Origin: Adhaeribacter pallidiroseus
Lineage (GTDB): Bacteria > Bacteroidota > Bacteroidia > Cytophagales > Hymenobacteraceae
DNA: 64,000 nt
Direction of reading: 5' to 3'
Assembly (NCBI RefSeq): GCF_003340495.1
Contig: NZ_QASA01000001.1
Span: 6,138,001 to 6,202,000, forward strand
The notes below the pieces were generated by a model. It saw nothing but the letters and a program-made list of their open reading frames with translations. It made no database searches and had not been told where the DNA came from. Each line of letters opens with the position of its first letter. Position 1 is the first letter of the stretch. Both the position numbers and the translations under genes were made by a program. Below, piece by piece: positions 62,254 through 64,000 of the stretch.

Positions 62254-63711
62254 ATGAAAACATACCTCCTCTTTTTGCTGCTGCTACCGGGTTTTCAATT
62301 TACCTGGGCGCAGGATTCCAGCCAGGTAGTTACCCTGGAGCAGGTAATTGCTCAGGCCCAGCGAAACTCGCTTACTTTCCGGCAAGCCGAAACCAGCCGC
62401 GAAACCAGTTACTGGCAATGGCGCACTTACCTGGCCGATTATAAACCTACCTTGAGTTTAGCTGGTACTTTACCCGATTTTAGCCGCAGCATTAACCCCG
62501 TTACCCAACCCGATGGTACTACCGATTTTAAACAAGTAAGCCTTAACAACTCCCAACTTAATCTGGGGGTTACTCAATCCGTAGGCTTAACCGGGGGGCA
62601 AGTATTTATAAACTCCCAATTGCAGCGCTTCGACGATTTTAACGCGGGCGCCACGCGCTACAACAGCAACCCGGCCCTGATTGGTTTTTCGCAGCCTTTA
62701 TTCCGGTTTAATAAACTAGCCTGGGCCCGGAAAATTGAACCCCTGCGCTACGCCGAATCGCAGAAGAAATTTGTGGAAGACCGCGAGGTAATTGCCCAGG
62801 ACATCACCAAATTATACTTCGATTTATTGCTGCAACAGGTAAACCAAAGCATTGCCACCAAAAACCGCACGAATACCGAAGACATTATCCGGATTGCCGA
62901 AGAAAAATTTAAACTGGGTAAAATTTCAAAAAACGACGTGTTGCAACTGCGCCTGAGTTTATTAAACACCCAGATAGCCCAGGCCGAAGCTGACTTAGCC
63001 GTAAAAAATGCCACGCTGGCCCTGAACAGTTACTTAGGCGAACCGGCTACCAAACAATTATTGCTGGCAGTACCCGGCCATTTGCCCCGCTTACAGGTAA
63101 CCGAAAACCAGGCCCTGGAACAAGCGCAACAAAACCGGAAAGAAACCCTGGCTTTTAAACGGGCTTTGCTGCAAGCAGAGCGGAATCTGGCCGAAGCGCG
63201 GCAATCCAACGGTTTTAATGCCACCATGTTTGCCACCTTTGGCTTAACCAACCAGGCGGCTACCTTCGCAGATTCTTACGGTAACCCCGAAAATCAGCAA
63301 CAAGTACGGATTGGTTTTGAACTGCCGATAATGGATGGCGGCAAACAAAAGTCGCTGCGGAAAACGGCCCAGGCTAATTTAAAATTAACCCAGTACGCGG
63401 TGGAGCAAGACCAACTGGAATTTGAGCAAAATATCCGGACGCAGGTAAACCAGTTTGAAATGCTAAAAACCCGCGTGGCGATTACCGCCGAAGCCGACCA
63501 GATTGCCCAAAGCCGCTACGATATAACCAAAGCCACCTACGTGATTGGCCGCATCAGCATTACCGATTTAAACATTGCCCTCGGCGAAAAAGACCAGGCC
63601 AAGCGCGCTTACATCTCCTCCTTACGCGATTTTTGGTCGGCTTTTTACAACTTAAGAACCCTTACTTTATACGATTTCGAAAAAAACATACCGTTAACGC
63701 TAGAACCATGA
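62254..63711 (+). CDS. TolC family outer-membrane efflux protein
   Basis: 485 aa with a signal peptide (LLFLLLLPGFQFTWAQD). Two OEP repeats of long helices plus beta-strands: about 30-240 (VVTLEQVIAQAQRNSLTFRQ, EDIIRIAEEKFKLGKISKND) and about 265-470 (LEQAQQNRKETLAFKRALLQ, IRIGF-like strand QVRIGFELPIMDGGKQKSL, RYDITKATYVIGRISITDLN). Forms the trimeric outer-membrane channel of a tripartite exporter. Its stop overlaps the start of the ABC ATPase gene (ATGA), so the two are translationally coupled. Confidence 0.9.
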   Translation: MKTYLLFLLLLPGFQFTWAQDSSQVVTLEQVIAQAQRNSLTFRQAETSRETSYWQWRTYLADYKPTLSLAGTLPDFSRSINPVTQPDGTTDFKQVSLNNSQLNLGVTQSVGLTGGQVFINSQLQRFDDFNAGATRYNSNPALIGFSQPLFRFNKLAWARKIEPLRYAESQKKFVEDREVIAQDITKLYFDLLLQQVNQSIATKNRTNTEDIIRIAEEKFKLGKISKNDVLQLRLSLLNTQIAQAEADLAVKNATLALNSYLGEPATKQLLLAVPGHLPRLQVTENQALEQAQQNRKETLAFKRALLQAERNLAEARQSNGFNATMFATFGLTNQAATFADSYGNPENQQQVRIGFELPIMDGGKQKSLRKTAQANLKLTQYAVEQDQLEFEQNIRTQVNQFEMLKTRVAITAEADQIAQSRYDITKATYVIGRISITDLNIALGEKDQAKRAYISSLRDFWSAFYNLRTLTLYDFEKNIPLTLEP

Positions 63712-64000
63712 ACCACTTGAATTTAAATCCGCTCGCTACCACCGATGCTTTGGTAGCCGAAGCCCCAGGCATGATTACCCTCAGCAGCATCGAAAAGGTT
63801 TACCAAACCAAAACCATTGAAACAGTAGCCCTGCACAACATCAACCTCAGCATCCGGAAAGGCGAATTTGCCTCGATTATGGGCCCCTCGGGCTGCGGCA
63901 AAAGTACCTTGCTCAACATTATGGGCCTACTCGACGAACCCACCCGCGGCACCGTTTCCATCGATGGTTCCCCGGTCCGGTCTTTCTCGGATCAGGCTTT
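63708..64000 (+). CDS. ABC transporter ATP-binding protein (MacB/LolD-like), 5' part only
   Basis: Starts at ATG 63708, overlapping the tolC stop by 4 bp, and runs off the window; about 97 codons are visible. ABC nucleotide-binding domain with an N-terminal extension of about 22 residues, the strand ITLSSIEKVYQTKTIETVAL, and Walker A GPSGCGKSTLLNIMG followed by GLLDEPTRGTVSIDG. Pattern and context (adaptor and TolC upstream) fit a MacB-type or LolD-type ATPase; the permease would lie beyond the window. Q-loop, signature and Walker B are not visible. Confidence 0.85.
   Translation, partial: MNHLNLNPLATTDALVAEAPGMITLSSIEKVYQTKTIETVALHNINLSIRKGEFASIMGPSGCGKSTLLNIMGLLDEPTRGTVSIDGSPVRSFSDQA

Noticed and set aside
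1-64000. tRNA, rRNA, CRISPR, integrase or transposase genes
   Set aside because: Looked for in all gaps by eye; none seen.

Overview
The window is chromosomal DNA from a member of the Bacteroidota. I would place it in the Cytophagales, near Hymenobacteraceae and Adhaeribacter-like, but that placement is an inference from gene content and style. The evidence is three secreted proteins with type IX secretion (T9SS) C-terminal sorting domains, TonB-dependent receptors with carboxypeptidase-regulatory-like N-domains, lipoproteins, DUF families typical of the phylum, and promoter elements that fit the Bacteroidota -7 consensus TAnnTTTG. I see no rRNA, tRNA, CRISPR array, prophage or transposase gene.

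Layout. 0-7 kb: a secreted M4 (thermolysin-type) peptidase and a 14-repeat T9SS protein. 7.3-11.5 kb: an ECF sigma factor with a membrane/beta-barrel partner, then a haem-c lipoprotein / YceI / DUF5777 module. 11.9-16.3 kb: a large sensory membrane protein split in two by an apparent frameshift. 16.4-25.9 kb: sugar isomerase-like protein, MBL-fold hydrolase, a broken EcsC gene, MsrB, a GH2 glycosidase, a purine permease and small proteins. 26.4-29.3 kb: a second 14-repeat T9SS paralogue. 29.8-42.5 kb: housekeeping and regulation (ferritin, PAS-LuxR regulator, [2Fe-2S] protein, ArfB, amino-acid permease, histidine kinase diverging from hemA, TM2/DUF2752 pair, ArsR, AnmK, a nonsense-broken beta-barrel gene). 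42.7-50 kb: siderophore-type TonB receptor with a PepSY membrane protein (iron uptake), an esterase and a second TonB receptor. 50.2-50.8 kb: an inverted pair of roughly 200-bp repeats around a small element with terminal inverted repeats. 50.9-60.3 kb: TypA, lipoprotein MsrB, erythromycin-esterase-like protein, DUF4197, frameshifted cinA, a 2-oxoacid dehydrogenase E2. 60.6 kb: a third copy of the repeat. 61-64 kb: a MacA/TolC/MacB-like efflux operon running off the window end.

Most notable. (1) Three genes (cache-sensor protein, small lipoprotein, cinA) are each put out of frame at a short A-tract where one extra A restores a convincing reading frame. (2) Two other genes carry in-frame stop codons (EcsC; a 42-kb beta-barrel protein). 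(3) The 12-mer AAATTTAAAAAA recurs in many intergenic gaps with a strong strand bias. (4) Long perfect hairpins lie at 11.83 and 43.98 kb. (5) The two 14-repeat T9SS proteins look like tandem pairs of seven-bladed propellers. (6) A repeat/MITE-like nest lies at 50.2-50.8 kb. The best candidate for an undescribed system is the reconstituted sensor protein at 12-16 kb: two extracytoplasmic sensing regions, a multi-pass membrane core and a cytoplasmic NTPase-like region without a Walker A motif.
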